Virus record (IMG/VR): IMGVR_UViG_3300020153_000009 | Span: 1-25,530 of that record | Length of the DNA: 25,530 bases | Source: a virus | Strand: one strand, 5' to 3' | Shown: one piece after another, positions 12,500 to 20,301 of the stretch | How the letters are laid out: every line of letters begins with the position of its first letter | Position numbering within the stretch: position 1 is the stretch's first letter | The notes under the pieces: model-generated | What the model was told of the DNA's origin: nothing | The model's input: only the letters and a program-made list of their open reading frames with translations | The model's database searches: none | Program-made: the position numbers and the translations under genes

Positions 12500-14422
12500 C
12501 TACTGTAGCCTTACGAACGGGCTAACCTCTACGTTCGTGTTGATGTACTTCGCCTTGTCCAGCACCCGCGGCGTGCCGTCGGCATGTACGGTCACGCGAT
12601 AGGCCGTTTGGTCGTACTCGAAGTACGCTTCGGCGCTGGCCGCAATCTCAATGTCACGCACGAGCTGAACCGCATACATGCCCCAATCCACCAGCAGCAC
12701 GTCCCCCGCCGTGCCAAGCGGATTCACCTTCTCGGTCAAGATGACCGGCACACCCATCAGCGTTCCGGCAACGCCAACTTGCCAGTTCGGCTGCCATACC
12801 GGTGTGTTGCCGATGGCAAACGCGGCAAGCTGCGGCAAAACCGTCGGGTGCACCAGCCACACCGCACGCGCCAGCGAGCCGGGCATCAGCCGCTCCATCA
12901 TCTTGGCAGCGTCAACGGGCTTGAACTGGTTGGCTGTATCGCGTGCCACGCTGACCAGCGCAGGTGCGTTGAGTACACCCAGCGGCTCGCCCGCACCACT
13001 GCCGCGGATAAAGGCGTGATCAAGATAGTCGGCAGCAGCGCGAGAGAGGATGTCACGCAGTTGAGCATCGAATGTCGTGCTGGCCAGCATGCGATTACTG
13101 ACGCGCACCAGCCCGGCCATCGTCAGAGCACGCAAGGTGTACTGCTTAAACGCCGGCTCGGTCTCGGCGATCTGCGCGTTCTCGGCAACCCACGTGAACT
13201 TGACGCCGCCGTACCAGGCAAAAGTCCCAGTCGCGCCTTTGCTCAGGTCAATCACCGGCTGCCGAATCGTGCCGGGCGCGTCGGTGACGAACGCGCGTGG
13301 CAGAACGATACTCTGCTCGTTGATGGCGGTCAGCAGGTCGGGCAGGACCGTCTCAGGCACAAGGTAGCCGCCCGACGGGCCACTGCTTGTACCCAGCGCC
13401 TTGATTGCTTCTAGGTCCTTGCGAGCGATGGCGCTCAGAAAATCTCGCAAGGTAGTCTTCGTCTCGGTCGTCACGTACATACTTACCCTCGCCTTCTGCT
13501 CGCTTTCATCGCCCGCTCCCTGCTGCGCGGTAACGACCATCGCAGTTGAAGCCTCTGGGTTCACCAGCGAGCGTATAGACTCAACTAATTCTACGCCAAG
13601 CGTCCTTGGCTCTGCCGGTGTCGGCGTAAGGGAGACCTCGACAATCGGCCAGCGCTCAATCTCCCCTGTGCTCTTGCGAGCCACAAGGTGACCAGGCGCA
13701 CCGGTGCTCATACCGAGCGCCCCCTGCTCGGCAAGCTGCCGAACAAGCTCAAGATAGCGGCTGTGCCGGTCAAGCTCGGCCTTCACCAGCAGGCCGATGT
13801 CGTCGGCCTGCATCTCCTTCACGCGCCCTAATATCTTGAGACCAACATCCGGATGAACGCCGTGCTCGTACAGCACTGGTGGCGTCTCCAGCCCAAGCCA
13901 GCCGGCGCCAAAATCCGTGCTGCGCGTGAAGTACTCGCCGTGTAGGTCACGCCCGCCAAACACAACGGCGTAGCCCTCGGCGTAGATCGCGCCGTCGGCC
14001 TCGTACACCTTGACGGCATAGGAGCGCGTGTTCTCATTCTCTTGGTCTTGCTCTTGCTCCTCTTCCAGCCGCGCTCTGATGCGCTCGATGGCACGCCGTG
14101 CCTGCTCTAGCAGCTCGTCTGGCGCGTCGATCCCCCCGCGCGCGCCGTTGACGGCGGCAAGCGCAAAGCGTAGGCCAGATGTCACTAGCCTAGGCTCGCC
14201 ATCTACGATGTCACCGCATGGCGCAACCAGATCATCTTGCGTTGCCGACTCATCGCGTCTAAACAGGAACAGGCGAGCAGCTCGGTCAAGCGCTTCATTG
14301 CGCACATCCTCTTCGGCTTCGGTCTCGTAGCCGGCCCAGCGTAGGATGCGTTCACGCGCAGCGTCGCCGTCCCAATCATCACGCTCGATGACCGGCAAAT
14401 CGGTGTCAAGTGTGAATCTCAT
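12500..14422 (-). CDS. Prohead protease fused to HK97-type major capsid protein, 640 aa
   Basis: One frame covers three parts. Residues 1-130 are a charged N-terminal region (WDGDAARERILRWAGYE) ending in an acidic stretch. Residues about 135-275 are an HK97-family (U35) protease: EGYAVVFGGRDLHGEYFTR, the His of YEHG (187), the Ser of GMSTGA (239) and EVSLTPTPAEP with Glu262. From about 320 the major capsid protein follows, with GGYLVPETVL (351-360), PAFKQYTLRALTMAGLVRVS and the C-terminal HK97 core. A delta-like linker (about 280-350) joins them. The protease would free the capsid domain during maturation. It follows the portal region and precedes the decoration gene. Fusion of protease and capsid in one gene is unusual but known. 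Confidence 0.85.
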   Translation of the reverse strand: MRFTLDTDLPVIERDDWDGDAARERILRWAGYETEAEEDVRNEALDRAARLFLFRRDESATQDDLVAPCGDIVDGEPRLVTSGLRFALAAVNGARGGIDAPDELLEQARRAIERIRARLEEEQEQDQENENTRSYAVKVYEADGAIYAEGYAVVFGGRDLHGEYFTRSTDFGAGWLGLETPPVLYEHGVHPDVGLKILGRVKEMQADDIGLLVKAELDRHSRYLELVRQLAEQGALGMSTGAPGHLVARKSTGEIERWPIVEVSLTPTPAEPRTLGVELVESIRSLVNPEASTAMVVTAQQGAGDESEQKARVSMYVTTETKTTLRDFLSAIARKDLEAIKALGTSSGPSGGYLVPETVLPDLLTAINEQSIVLPRAFVTDAPGTIRQPVIDLSKGATGTFAWYGGVKFTWVAENAQIAETEPAFKQYTLRALTMAGLVRVSNRMLASTTFDAQLRDILSRAAADYLDHAFIRGSGAGEPLGVLNAPALVSVARDTANQFKPVDAAKMMERLMPGSLARAVWLVHPTVLPQLAAFAIGNTPVWQPNWQVGVAGTLMGVPVILTEKVNPLGTAGDVLLVDWGMYAVQLVRDIEIAASAEAYFEYDQTAYRVTVHADGTPRVLDKAKYINTNVEVSPFVRLQ

Positions 14423-14441
14423 CTGTTCACCCCCAGATCGA

Positions 14442-14864
14442 TCATCTTATTGCCCTCTCGATGAGCTTTGTCACTTCTCGAATTATCGCCCTGTCTTTTA
14501 CCAGCTTCTGCGCTTCCTCGTCGGCACGTCGCCAGCCTCGATCCTTATGAAACGGCTGCTGTGCGCGCCCGACGACGAACGCGGCATAGCGCGCAGTATT
14601 GCGCACCACAACCATGCGCGGGCTGACCGGCGTCACGCGCCATTGCTTTGCCAGCCACCCCTTGCGGTTATAAGGCAGCTTGATGTTTGCAAGCACATAA
14701 CGCCGCTGGCGCTCGCTCTTCCAGCGAATCTTCATCCCGCGTTTGCGCGGTGGATACACGTTCACGCGATCTCGCAGCGCGTAGCCCAGCCGTAGCAACG
14801 CCGGCGTCAGGTCAACGCGCCCGACAAATACACGCGGCAATCTCATCTTGACGATCACGCTCAT
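14442..14864 (-). CDS. Minor morphogenesis / tail completion-like protein, 140 aa
   Basis: Lies between portal and capsid genes; ATG 14864 overlaps the portal stop as ATGA. It is basic (RGMKIRWKSERQRRYVLANI) with the segment VVRNTARYAAFVVGRAQQPF then HKDRGW (about 85-110), a pattern seen in small head or tail completion proteins of the gp10/gpS kind, where 'NtarYA.fVvG..Q..fH...GW' forms the core. No enzyme motif. In this window it sits unusually early, before the capsid. A nucleic-acid-binding role for the basic stretch is possible. Assignment is moderate. Confidence 0.55.
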   Translation of the reverse strand: MSVIVKMRLPRVFVGRVDLTPALLRLGYALRDRVNVYPPRKRGMKIRWKSERQRRYVLANIKLPYNRKGWLAKQWRVTPVSPRMVVVRNTARYAAFVVGRAQQPFHKDRGWRRADEEAQKLVKDRAIIREVTKLIERAIR

Positions 14865-16672
14865 CGCCGTCTCCTCTTCGGCTGCTCAAGTGTCGTCCAG
14901 CACCGACAGTTGACGTGAGCCGGAGGGAGCGAATCCCATCCATCGCCCTGCTCACGGCCATGGCGCGGGGCGCAGATGGGGCAAACTCGCTCGTCCACCG
15001 CCGTTTGCCAAACGTGCACCAGCTCCACGCCTGACTCTGCAATGATCTGGCGCGCAATGTCCGTCCCCTGAGAATACGCTCGCGTCAACTCAGTCGTGGC
15101 AATCGCCTCGGCGCGAGAACTCCCGAATATGCGCGCAATGCGGTCAACCAACTGCTCGCGCGGCCAAGACTCGGCGCGAGCGCGGGCGAAGATGTTCTGA
15201 AGCTGGCGTGCCGTGGTGTCGTTAATGCCACGCACCAGCTCATACGAGTAATCGCGTGCCCAGCGCGCGGCAAAGTCATATTCTCGCTCCACGTCTGCGA
15301 ACGCCACCGAATCAAGCATCGCGGCGGTCGCCTGATCAATCGCCACGCCAAGCAGCACCTCTTCCAGCAAACGGCGCGCCTGCTCGGTGAACCGCTCGCT
15401 GTCGTAACGCAGCTCGTCTAGGTTAATCGAGCCTTCCAATACTTCGAGCATCTCGGCAGCTAAGCGCTCCCGCTCGCGTTCAAGCGGCGGTTCCTCGCGC
15501 CTTGCTTTAGCAGAGATGAAGCGACCAAAATTAAACGGATCAAGCCCTAAATCCGCCCGCGCCTTAATCGCCTTTACCCACGAATCCGGCAGGTCACGGG
15601 GGGCGAAGTCGGCAAGCGACTTACCACGCGACTCGCTCTTGCGTCGCCACTGGTCAAGCTCGCGCAAAGCCGACCGCAGCGCCTCGGTCATCGGCTGCGT
15701 TTCAGGCTCAAACCCCATCATCTGACGCGCTTCATCGCGCGTCACCAGCCCGGCCTGATACAGCTCGATTACGCTCTTGCGCTGTGCGCCCACATCCTCG
15801 GCCAGCGCTTCTATGTCATCGTAGTTGATTGTCAGGCCGAGCGCCTCGGCAATCAGCTCGGCATCTGGCAGCACGGTGTCGCGCCAGAACGAGATGCGAT
15901 GCTCCGCAGCCGTCGCGTAGTTGGCCGCGTCGGTGAGCATTGTGACCGGCACGCCGAACGCAGCGGAGATGCGCCGAAGCGCAATGTCATCTACCTGCGT
16001 CATCGCCAGCTTGTCGAGCGCCGGCATGCTCAGCTCGCGCACTTCCATCTTGCGCCGGAGCACCAACGCACGCCATGCGTTTCTTACTCCAGCCGTCAGC
16101 TTCTGCCACGCCGTGCGCATTGCCTCGGCGTCGGCATCGGTGATGGACGACTCACCGGGCGAGATGACCAGCGGCGGCAGTGCGCCTTGCTCGAAGAACG
16201 CCCGCGTAAATTGCTCGGCAGCCAGCGCAGTGGCCGCGCTGTCGGATGCAATCTGGAGCGGCGAAAGGCCAGGGCCGACATCACTGTTCGGAGACCAAGT
16301 GTGAGCGTAGATGATCTGATCTGGCGTATATCGGCGCGTGAACTGGTTCTGTTGCCAGATATGCGCCGTGATGCCGCGCTGCGGGTCAGCTTCAACGCGC
16401 ATTGCCGCAGGATTGAGCACGCGCATCGTCGCCTTCTCGATCCAAAACGCGCCGTGCGTGCACAGTGAGGTTTCGCATAGATATAGTGTGCGCGACGGGA
16501 TGGGCGCAGGCTGGCCATCTCGCAGGAAGGTAAGTGAAGCGACCGCGTTTGCACGTAGCGTAATGCAACGAAGGACATAAGCATGTAAACGTGACGAGGA
16601 GCGGAGTACAAGCGCGTAACCCTGCTCGTCCAGCGCCTTGATTGTCCCCGTTGCCGTCTTGATCGTCACCAT
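14861..16672 (-). CDS. Portal protein fused to Mu F-like minor head protein, 603 aa
   Basis: Residues 1 to about 330 are an HK97-type portal: HAYVLRCITLRANAVASLTF at the start, PDQIIYAHTWSPNSDVGPGL, SPLQIASDSAATALAAEQFT, ISAAFGVPVTMLTDAANYAT. From about 440 a Mu F/SPP1 gp7-type head morphogenesis domain follows, with TTELTRAYSQGTDIARQII and a cysteine cluster at the end (C564, C567, H586, C589, C591; VCPICAPRHG and HVNCRCWTTL) likely to hold zinc. In most phages these are separate genes. The portal is the DNA gate in the capsid vertex; the F-like protein helps head assembly. It overlaps terminase by seven bases and the next gene by four. Confidence 0.85.
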   Translation of the reverse strand: MVTIKTATGTIKALDEQGYALVLRSSSRLHAYVLRCITLRANAVASLTFLRDGQPAPIPSRTLYLCETSLCTHGAFWIEKATMRVLNPAAMRVEADPQRGITAHIWQQNQFTRRYTPDQIIYAHTWSPNSDVGPGLSPLQIASDSAATALAAEQFTRAFFEQGALPPLVISPGESSITDADAEAMRTAWQKLTAGVRNAWRALVLRRKMEVRELSMPALDKLAMTQVDDIALRRISAAFGVPVTMLTDAANYATAAEHRISFWRDTVLPDAELIAEALGLTINYDDIEALAEDVGAQRKSVIELYQAGLVTRDEARQMMGFEPETQPMTEALRSALRELDQWRRKSESRGKSLADFAPRDLPDSWVKAIKARADLGLDPFNFGRFISAKARREEPPLERERERLAAEMLEVLEGSINLDELRYDSERFTEQARRLLEEVLLGVAIDQATAAMLDSVAFADVEREYDFAARWARDYSYELVRGINDTTARQLQNIFARARAESWPREQLVDRIARIFGSSRAEAIATTELTRAYSQGTDIARQIIAESGVELVHVWQTAVDERVCPICAPRHGREQGDGWDSLPPAHVNCRCWTTLEQPKRRRR

Positions 16673-17847
16673 ATTACATCAGCAATTGCGCCGCGTGCAC
16701 CTGCGCGGGAGTAAACCCACGCAATAGCCATCACACAGTCATCGTGCATCCCAGCAGGCGCGCTGTATTCGTACGTGCCGTCGGCGCGCCGCTTCTGGCT
16801 GTACTGCTCCAGCTCGGTCAGCACATAGTCATCGTCCGGCAGGGCAATCTCACCGCGCTCGATTGCCCACGCCAGCTTCTCGATGATGTGGCGCTTGGTA
16901 CTGGCAGTGGTGACCGCGCTGGTGACCGGCAAGCCTTGCGACGCAAGGTAGTCCACGACCGGCGCGCCCGCCGCGTTCTGCTCGACAATCACGTCCTGTG
17001 CATCTACATCGCGTGCAATCTGCGCGATGCGCTGGACGGTGCGCGTGTAGTCAGCATGCCGCCAGTGCTCTACACGCAGGATCGCCGACTGCGAGATGTC
17101 CATCACAGCAACGGCAGTGTAGTCCTCATCGCGCCCGATGTCCACGCCGAGTGCAAACGGGCCGTGCGGCTCGACGGCCTTCACGCAGGCGCGAACGCCC
17201 CTGAACACCCCTCCGGCCTCGTCCACGAACTCGGCCAACCACTCTTGGCGGTAGGTTCGGTCGCTCACCAGCTCGCGTGCTTTCTGCGCTGCCTCGCGGA
17301 TGGATGGCAGCGGATTGTCCGTGCTCGGCGCGCGCCACGCTGCACCTTCAGTTTTGGCGCGTTCAAATTCGCGCCAAAACCAGTTGCGGCCACGCGGCGT
17401 AGAGATGAGCATCGCGCGTCCCCGACGGTCAGCAAGCGTCGGCATCAGCACGTCATACCAGACGCGCTCGTCCACCATCGCCGCCTCGTCCACGATGACC
17501 AAGTCGAATGCCTCGCCGCGGATAGAGTCGGGCGAGTCGGCGGAATAGATCGCAAGCGAACCGCCGGACGGGAATTCGAGCATCCGCTCGGCTCGCCGAA
17601 TAGTGAGCCGGTCGGCAACCGGCGCGGTCATGCGCTCCGCCATTCGCCACAGTGGGCGAGAATTGCGGTAGGTCGGTGCGATCCATGCGACGGCCCCGCC
17701 GTGTGCGGCGCACGACAGCGCGAGGCTGCCGGCCATGACGGTCTTGCCCCAGCGCCTGCCTGCGCAGACCACCTTAGTCCACGCCGGATGCAGGGCTATC
17801 TGCGTCTGGTCGCGCCGCAATCGCGGTAGCAGCAGAATAGTAGTCAT
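16666..17847 (-). CDS. Terminase large subunit, 393 aa
   Basis: The packaging motor. The N-terminus has an ATPase domain: Q-motif region (RRDQTQIALHPAW, about 11-23), Walker A GRRWGKT (30-36), Walker B FDLVIVDEAA with Asp120-Glu121, and the coupling motif ISTPRG (148-153). The nuclease domain has the acidic residues expected of an RNase H-like fold: VDIGRDEDYTA (Asp236), VIVEQN (Glu289) and MHDDCVM (Asp369-370). At 393 residues it is at the short end for large terminases. It overlaps the small subunit gene by 74 bases, yet the Q-motif lies in the overlap, so the early start is probably real. It acts with the portal encoded next. Confidence 0.95.
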   Translation of the reverse strand: MTTILLLPRLRRDQTQIALHPAWTKVVCAGRRWGKTVMAGSLALSCAAHGGAVAWIAPTYRNSRPLWRMAERMTAPVADRLTIRRAERMLEFPSGGSLAIYSADSPDSIRGEAFDLVIVDEAAMVDERVWYDVLMPTLADRRGRAMLISTPRGRNWFWREFERAKTEGAAWRAPSTDNPLPSIREAAQKARELVSDRTYRQEWLAEFVDEAGGVFRGVRACVKAVEPHGPFALGVDIGRDEDYTAVAVMDISQSAILRVEHWRHADYTRTVQRIAQIARDVDAQDVIVEQNAAGAPVVDYLASQGLPVTSAVTTASTKRHIIEKLAWAIERGEIALPDDDYVLTELEQYSQKRRADGTYEYSAPAGMHDDCVMAIAWVYSRAGARGAIADVIW

Positions 17848-18142
17848 AAGCCTGCACCTTCAGCGGCGCACCGTCGCGCCCGCTTACCTCGAGCTTGTCA
17901 GGAACTTTGCCGTAAGCGACTTCCAACACCCACTGCGCGAACTTCGGATTCTGCATGGCGCTGCGCAGGATAAGCTCGACATTTGTCGCTATGTGACCGT
18001 TAATGATAATAGGCGAGCCGTCCTTTCCCTTTGCAGGCTCTTGAAGAATAGAAAGTACGAGCCTGCGCAACTGGTCAAAGCTGCGCGGTCGCCCCTTACG
18101 ATTAATTCGCGGATCACCCTTAACGAATGGCTTGCCTACCAT
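17774..18142 (-). CDS. Putative terminase small subunit, 122 aa
   Basis: Begins MVGKPFVKGDPRINRKGRPR, the 'fkkGdpriN.kGRPkg' basic start of a family found just upstream of many phage large terminases (DUF5681-like). A helical part follows (SFDQLRRLVLSIL, ATNVELILRSAMQNPKFAQ). The small subunit recognises packaging sites on the phage DNA. Its ATG overlaps the stop of the glycosyltransferase gene as TAATG. The last 25 residues are coded in the overlap with the large subunit and are low in complexity. Assignment rests on start pattern and position. Confidence 0.65.
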   Translation of the reverse strand: MVGKPFVKGDPRINRKGRPRSFDQLRRLVLSILQEPAKGKDGSPIIINGHIATNVELILRSAMQNPKFAQWVLEVAYGKVPDKLEVSGRDGAPLKVQAYDYYSAATAIAARPDADSPASGVD

Positions 18143-18948
18143 TAGTCATAAAATTTAATACGCGGTAGAGATATATCCCTTTTAAGAATAGGCTTATTCT
18201 TAGCGAATCGTGTGTAGTCTACCTTATGCTGATAGCGCCCCCACTTATATGTTACATCTACCACGTCCGGATGCTGTTGCATCAGCGATAAAGCCATTCG
18301 TAATCTACTATCCTTGGCTTTGTATATTGTATCAGTATTACCACCCCTCATCTTCATCGTCGCTATCTTCTCAGCGGGATAAACGTTGAATAATGCAGTA
18401 CAATAGCCAGCTTTAAGAACCCTCAAACTAAGATCAGTATCCTCGTTATACACGCCACGCCATCGGAATGGCAAGGAATTATCAATCAGAATACAGGAAT
18501 AGATGCGAGTATTTAACGTGATAGGATACCTGGAGTGAGTCTTTGGTACAAACATCTTATATTGCATCCCCGCGAGTGCGATATTCTCATGAGCATCTAC
18601 CCATTCCTCGATTGCTCTAAAGGTGATGTCATCAGTCGTTTTATATAAGCGATTCCGGTAAAACACATAGAAATCTCTGATATTATCATCTAGAATCCAA
18701 TGACGTTTTGCGCCTGTACTGATCGAGTGCTCCCAAATCCAATTACGCGCCGGAATCGATCCTTGGCCAAGATTCGAGAACGGAAGAATCAATATTTTAT
18801 CCTTGTCAATTACCGAAGCATACTGGTCATATTCCTGTGGCTCGATAACAATATGAAACGGTATATCTCGCTTGATTAAAGCCTTCGCGGTTAAGCGAGA
18901 TTCCCACCTTCCTTTAGAGACTATGTAGATAGGATATCTAGGAGTCAT
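18142..18948 (-). CDS. TET-associated-type glycosyltransferase (TAGT-like), 268 aa
   Basis: The protein reads MTPRYPIYIVSKGRWESRLT, then FHIVIEPQEYDQYASVIDKD, SIPARNWIWEHSISTGAKRH, WILDDNIRDFYVF (Asp87-Asp88) and GVYNEDTDLSLRVLKAG (Glu169-Asp170). This is the pattern of GT-A-fold glycosyltransferases described next to TET/JBP oxygenases in phages, which are thought to add sugars to 5-hydroxymethyl bases in DNA. A DDN motif and an ED pair fit metal and acceptor handling. I chose ATG 18948 over the in-frame GTG 18981; it overlaps the ParB-like gene by 11 bases. The gene is visibly AT-richer than its neighbours (frequent ATA, TTA, AGA codons), suggesting separate acquisition. No TET oxygenase is in the window. 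Confidence 0.65.
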   Translation of the reverse strand: MTPRYPIYIVSKGRWESRLTAKALIKRDIPFHIVIEPQEYDQYASVIDKDKILILPFSNLGQGSIPARNWIWEHSISTGAKRHWILDDNIRDFYVFYRNRLYKTTDDITFRAIEEWVDAHENIALAGMQYKMFVPKTHSRYPITLNTRIYSCILIDNSLPFRWRGVYNEDTDLSLRVLKAGYCTALFNVYPAEKIATMKMRGGNTDTIYKAKDSRLRMALSLMQQHPDVVDVTYKWGRYQHKVDYTRFAKNKPILKRDISLPRIKFYD

Positions 18949-19582
18949 CGCTACTACACAGGCCAGGAGATTGTCTTTCACGAGGTGGAAACCAGATAAA
19001 TCTAGTGCGATCCGTAATAACTTGACCGATTAACTTCGCGAAAGCTTGAACATCATCTTCAGTAGCAAAATTAACCTTTATCGTCCTATAAATAAGATTC
19101 TCAGATTCAGGATCGATTACTCCGTATATTGCGTGTTCATATTTATCGCCTTCTGGACCTAAGATAGACCACAGATTAGCAACATCGAGACGCCAGCTAG
19201 CTAAAGTGTCACGATCCAACCCCCAGTCAATCAACTGTTTATCGCCCCATTTATTTAACACATCCCAATCCCACTGCCCAACAGCACCAGCGTGCAGAAG
19301 AACGATCAAGCGCTTACGCTCATCATCTGTAAGTGAACGCGAGGCACGCCGAACCTCTACCTCGTAGTCCTCTCCATACAGCGCCTTCAGCGCACTGAGG
19401 CGCTGATGGCCGTCGTAAACCTCATTATCCGGCCCGACAACGATGAGATGAACCTGACCGTAATCACGCCAGGAGTCAAGCAGGCGCTGCGCAGCGCGCT
19501 TGGTCATCTGGCGTGGGTTATGCTCCCACGGCTTAAGGTCGCGCAAACGCACGCGGTCGTTGTGCCAAGTCAGATCACCCAT
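18938..19582 (-). CDS. ParB/Srx-like DNA-binding or nuclease-domain protein, 214 aa
   Basis: The first 75 residues form a ParB N-terminal-type domain: RVRLRDLKPWEHNPRQMTKR, then LLDSWRDYGQVHLIVVG and EVYDGHQRLSALKALYG, with the DGHQR motif at 57-61. Such domains use CTP or ATP and, in phages, occur with DNA-modifying enzymes. The remaining 140 residues (LDRDTLASWRLDVANLWS, NLIYRTIKVNFATEDDVQAF) have no family I know. It overlaps the glycosyltransferase gene, and the two may act together in recognising or modifying phage DNA, which is inference. Its second half is AT-richer than its first. Confidence 0.7.
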   Translation of the reverse strand: MGDLTWHNDRVRLRDLKPWEHNPRQMTKRAAQRLLDSWRDYGQVHLIVVGPDNEVYDGHQRLSALKALYGEDYEVEVRRASRSLTDDERKRLIVLLHAGAVGQWDWDVLNKWGDKQLIDWGLDRDTLASWRLDVANLWSILGPEGDKYEHAIYGVIDPESENLIYRTIKVNFATEDDVQAFAKLIGQVITDRTRFIWFPPRERQSPGLCSSDDS

Positions 19583-19592
19583 GACAGCTTGT

Positions 19593-19685
19593 CTACGTGA
19601 AGATTGCGATGATTATCGGGCGCGGCCATTCGGCTATCTGCTCCTGTGGCATACGCTCTAATTCTTCGAGCGGGACCTCTTGCAT
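19593..19685 (-). CDS. Possible mini-gene, 30 aa
   Basis: Reads MQEVPLEELERMPQEQIAEW followed by PRPIIIAIFT. It fits snugly: its ATG (19685) is 11 bases after the stop of the membrane protein gene and its stop (19593) is ten bases before the ParB-like start, as in an operon of tightly packed genes. The acidic head and hydrophobic tail resemble small lysis or regulatory peptides. No strong ribosome binding site (GAG at 8-10 bases upstream) and no family known. It could equally be an untranslated spacer. Confidence 0.35.
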   Translation of the reverse strand: MQEVPLEELERMPQEQIAEWPRPIIIAIFT

Positions 19686-19696
19686 GATCTCAGCAG

Positions 19697-19882
19697 TTAC
19701 TTGCGAATCTCCTTTATGAGCGCCTCAAGTCGCTGCGTAAGCGCCTCGTAGCGCTCGAGCTCCTCGCGCAGCGAACGCACTTCCCTCCGCAGCTCCTGTA
19801 TCTGCGCCGATTGATGCGCAGTGAGCGCGGCAAGCAAGATAGCAACCGCGCCGAACAGAGCCGTAAAGGCGTCCATGCGCAT
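19697..19882 (-). CDS. Small membrane protein with coiled coil, 61 aa
   Basis: Residues 5-22 are one hydrophobic segment (AFTALFGAVAILLAAL) and the rest is a charged coiled coil (IQELRREVRSLREELERYEA). It lies seven bases downstream of the holin-like gene, so it probably belongs to the lysis group. A type II membrane protein with a coiled-coil outer part is the usual form of i-spanins and of some holin accessory proteins. No partner o-spanin was seen. Function is inferred from topology and position. Confidence 0.6.
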   Translation of the reverse strand: MRMDAFTALFGAVAILLAALTAHQSAQIQELRREVRSLREELERYEALTQRLEALIKEIRK

Positions 19883-19889
19883 CTGATAA

Positions 19890-20243
19890 TTACAGCCGCT
19901 TCGCCACGCGCCGGGCTAGCTCGTCAGGTATCGGCACGCCAAGCTCGTTCAGAGACGCGACGATGCGCCCGATTAAGGATGCTTCGATGATGAGCCACAC
20001 GGCAGGCGCGATTGCGCCGAGGCCGAGCTCGTCTCCGGCAATGCGCGCCGAGACATAGACGACGATATACGGCAGCAGGTGTTTGTAGAGGAACGAAGCC
20101 AGCTCCGGTAAGCGGAACTCGTCATTGCGGATGCTCGCAGCGACCGCCAGCGCGGTGTTGAGCAGAATGCTGGCAGCGATGATCTTAACTTCGGTGAGCG
20201 ACGCGATCCAAGCGATAAACTCCCTGACGGCTTCTAGTGACAT
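19890..20243 (-). CDS. Putative holin, 117 aa
   Basis: The frame is open to 20357, but ATG 20243 has AGGAGG seven bases in front and avoids overlap with the phosphoesterase gene; it gives MSLEAVREFIAWIASLTEVK. Three hydrophobic stretches (about 19-38, 56-68, 76-96) could be membrane segments, followed by a charged tail (DELARRVAKRL). Holins of this size open the inner membrane at the set time of lysis. A small coiled-coil membrane gene follows. The lysin itself is at the other end of the window. I rate the holin call as likely but unproven. Confidence 0.65.
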   Translation of the reverse strand: MSLEAVREFIAWIASLTEVKIIAASILLNTALAVAASIRNDEFRLPELASFLYKHLLPYIVVYVSARIAGDELGLGAIAPAVWLIIEASLIGRIVASLNELGVPIPDELARRVAKRL

Positions 20244-20301
20244 ACGAAACCTCCTGCTGGCGATTATACGCCCCGCTCGATAGCCAGCAGCCGGATAGTA
20301 A

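Noticed and set aside
12584-13414. A 276-codon open frame on the plus strand
   Set aside because: It is antisense to the capsid gene and has the low-complexity Arg/His/Gln composition of a shadow frame; no ribosome binding site.
16744-17829. A 361-codon open frame on the plus strand
   Set aside because: It lies opposite the terminase large subunit, whose motifs are clear; the plus-strand product has no recognisable domain and is rich in Arg, His and Ala, as expected for an antisense frame of GC-rich DNA.
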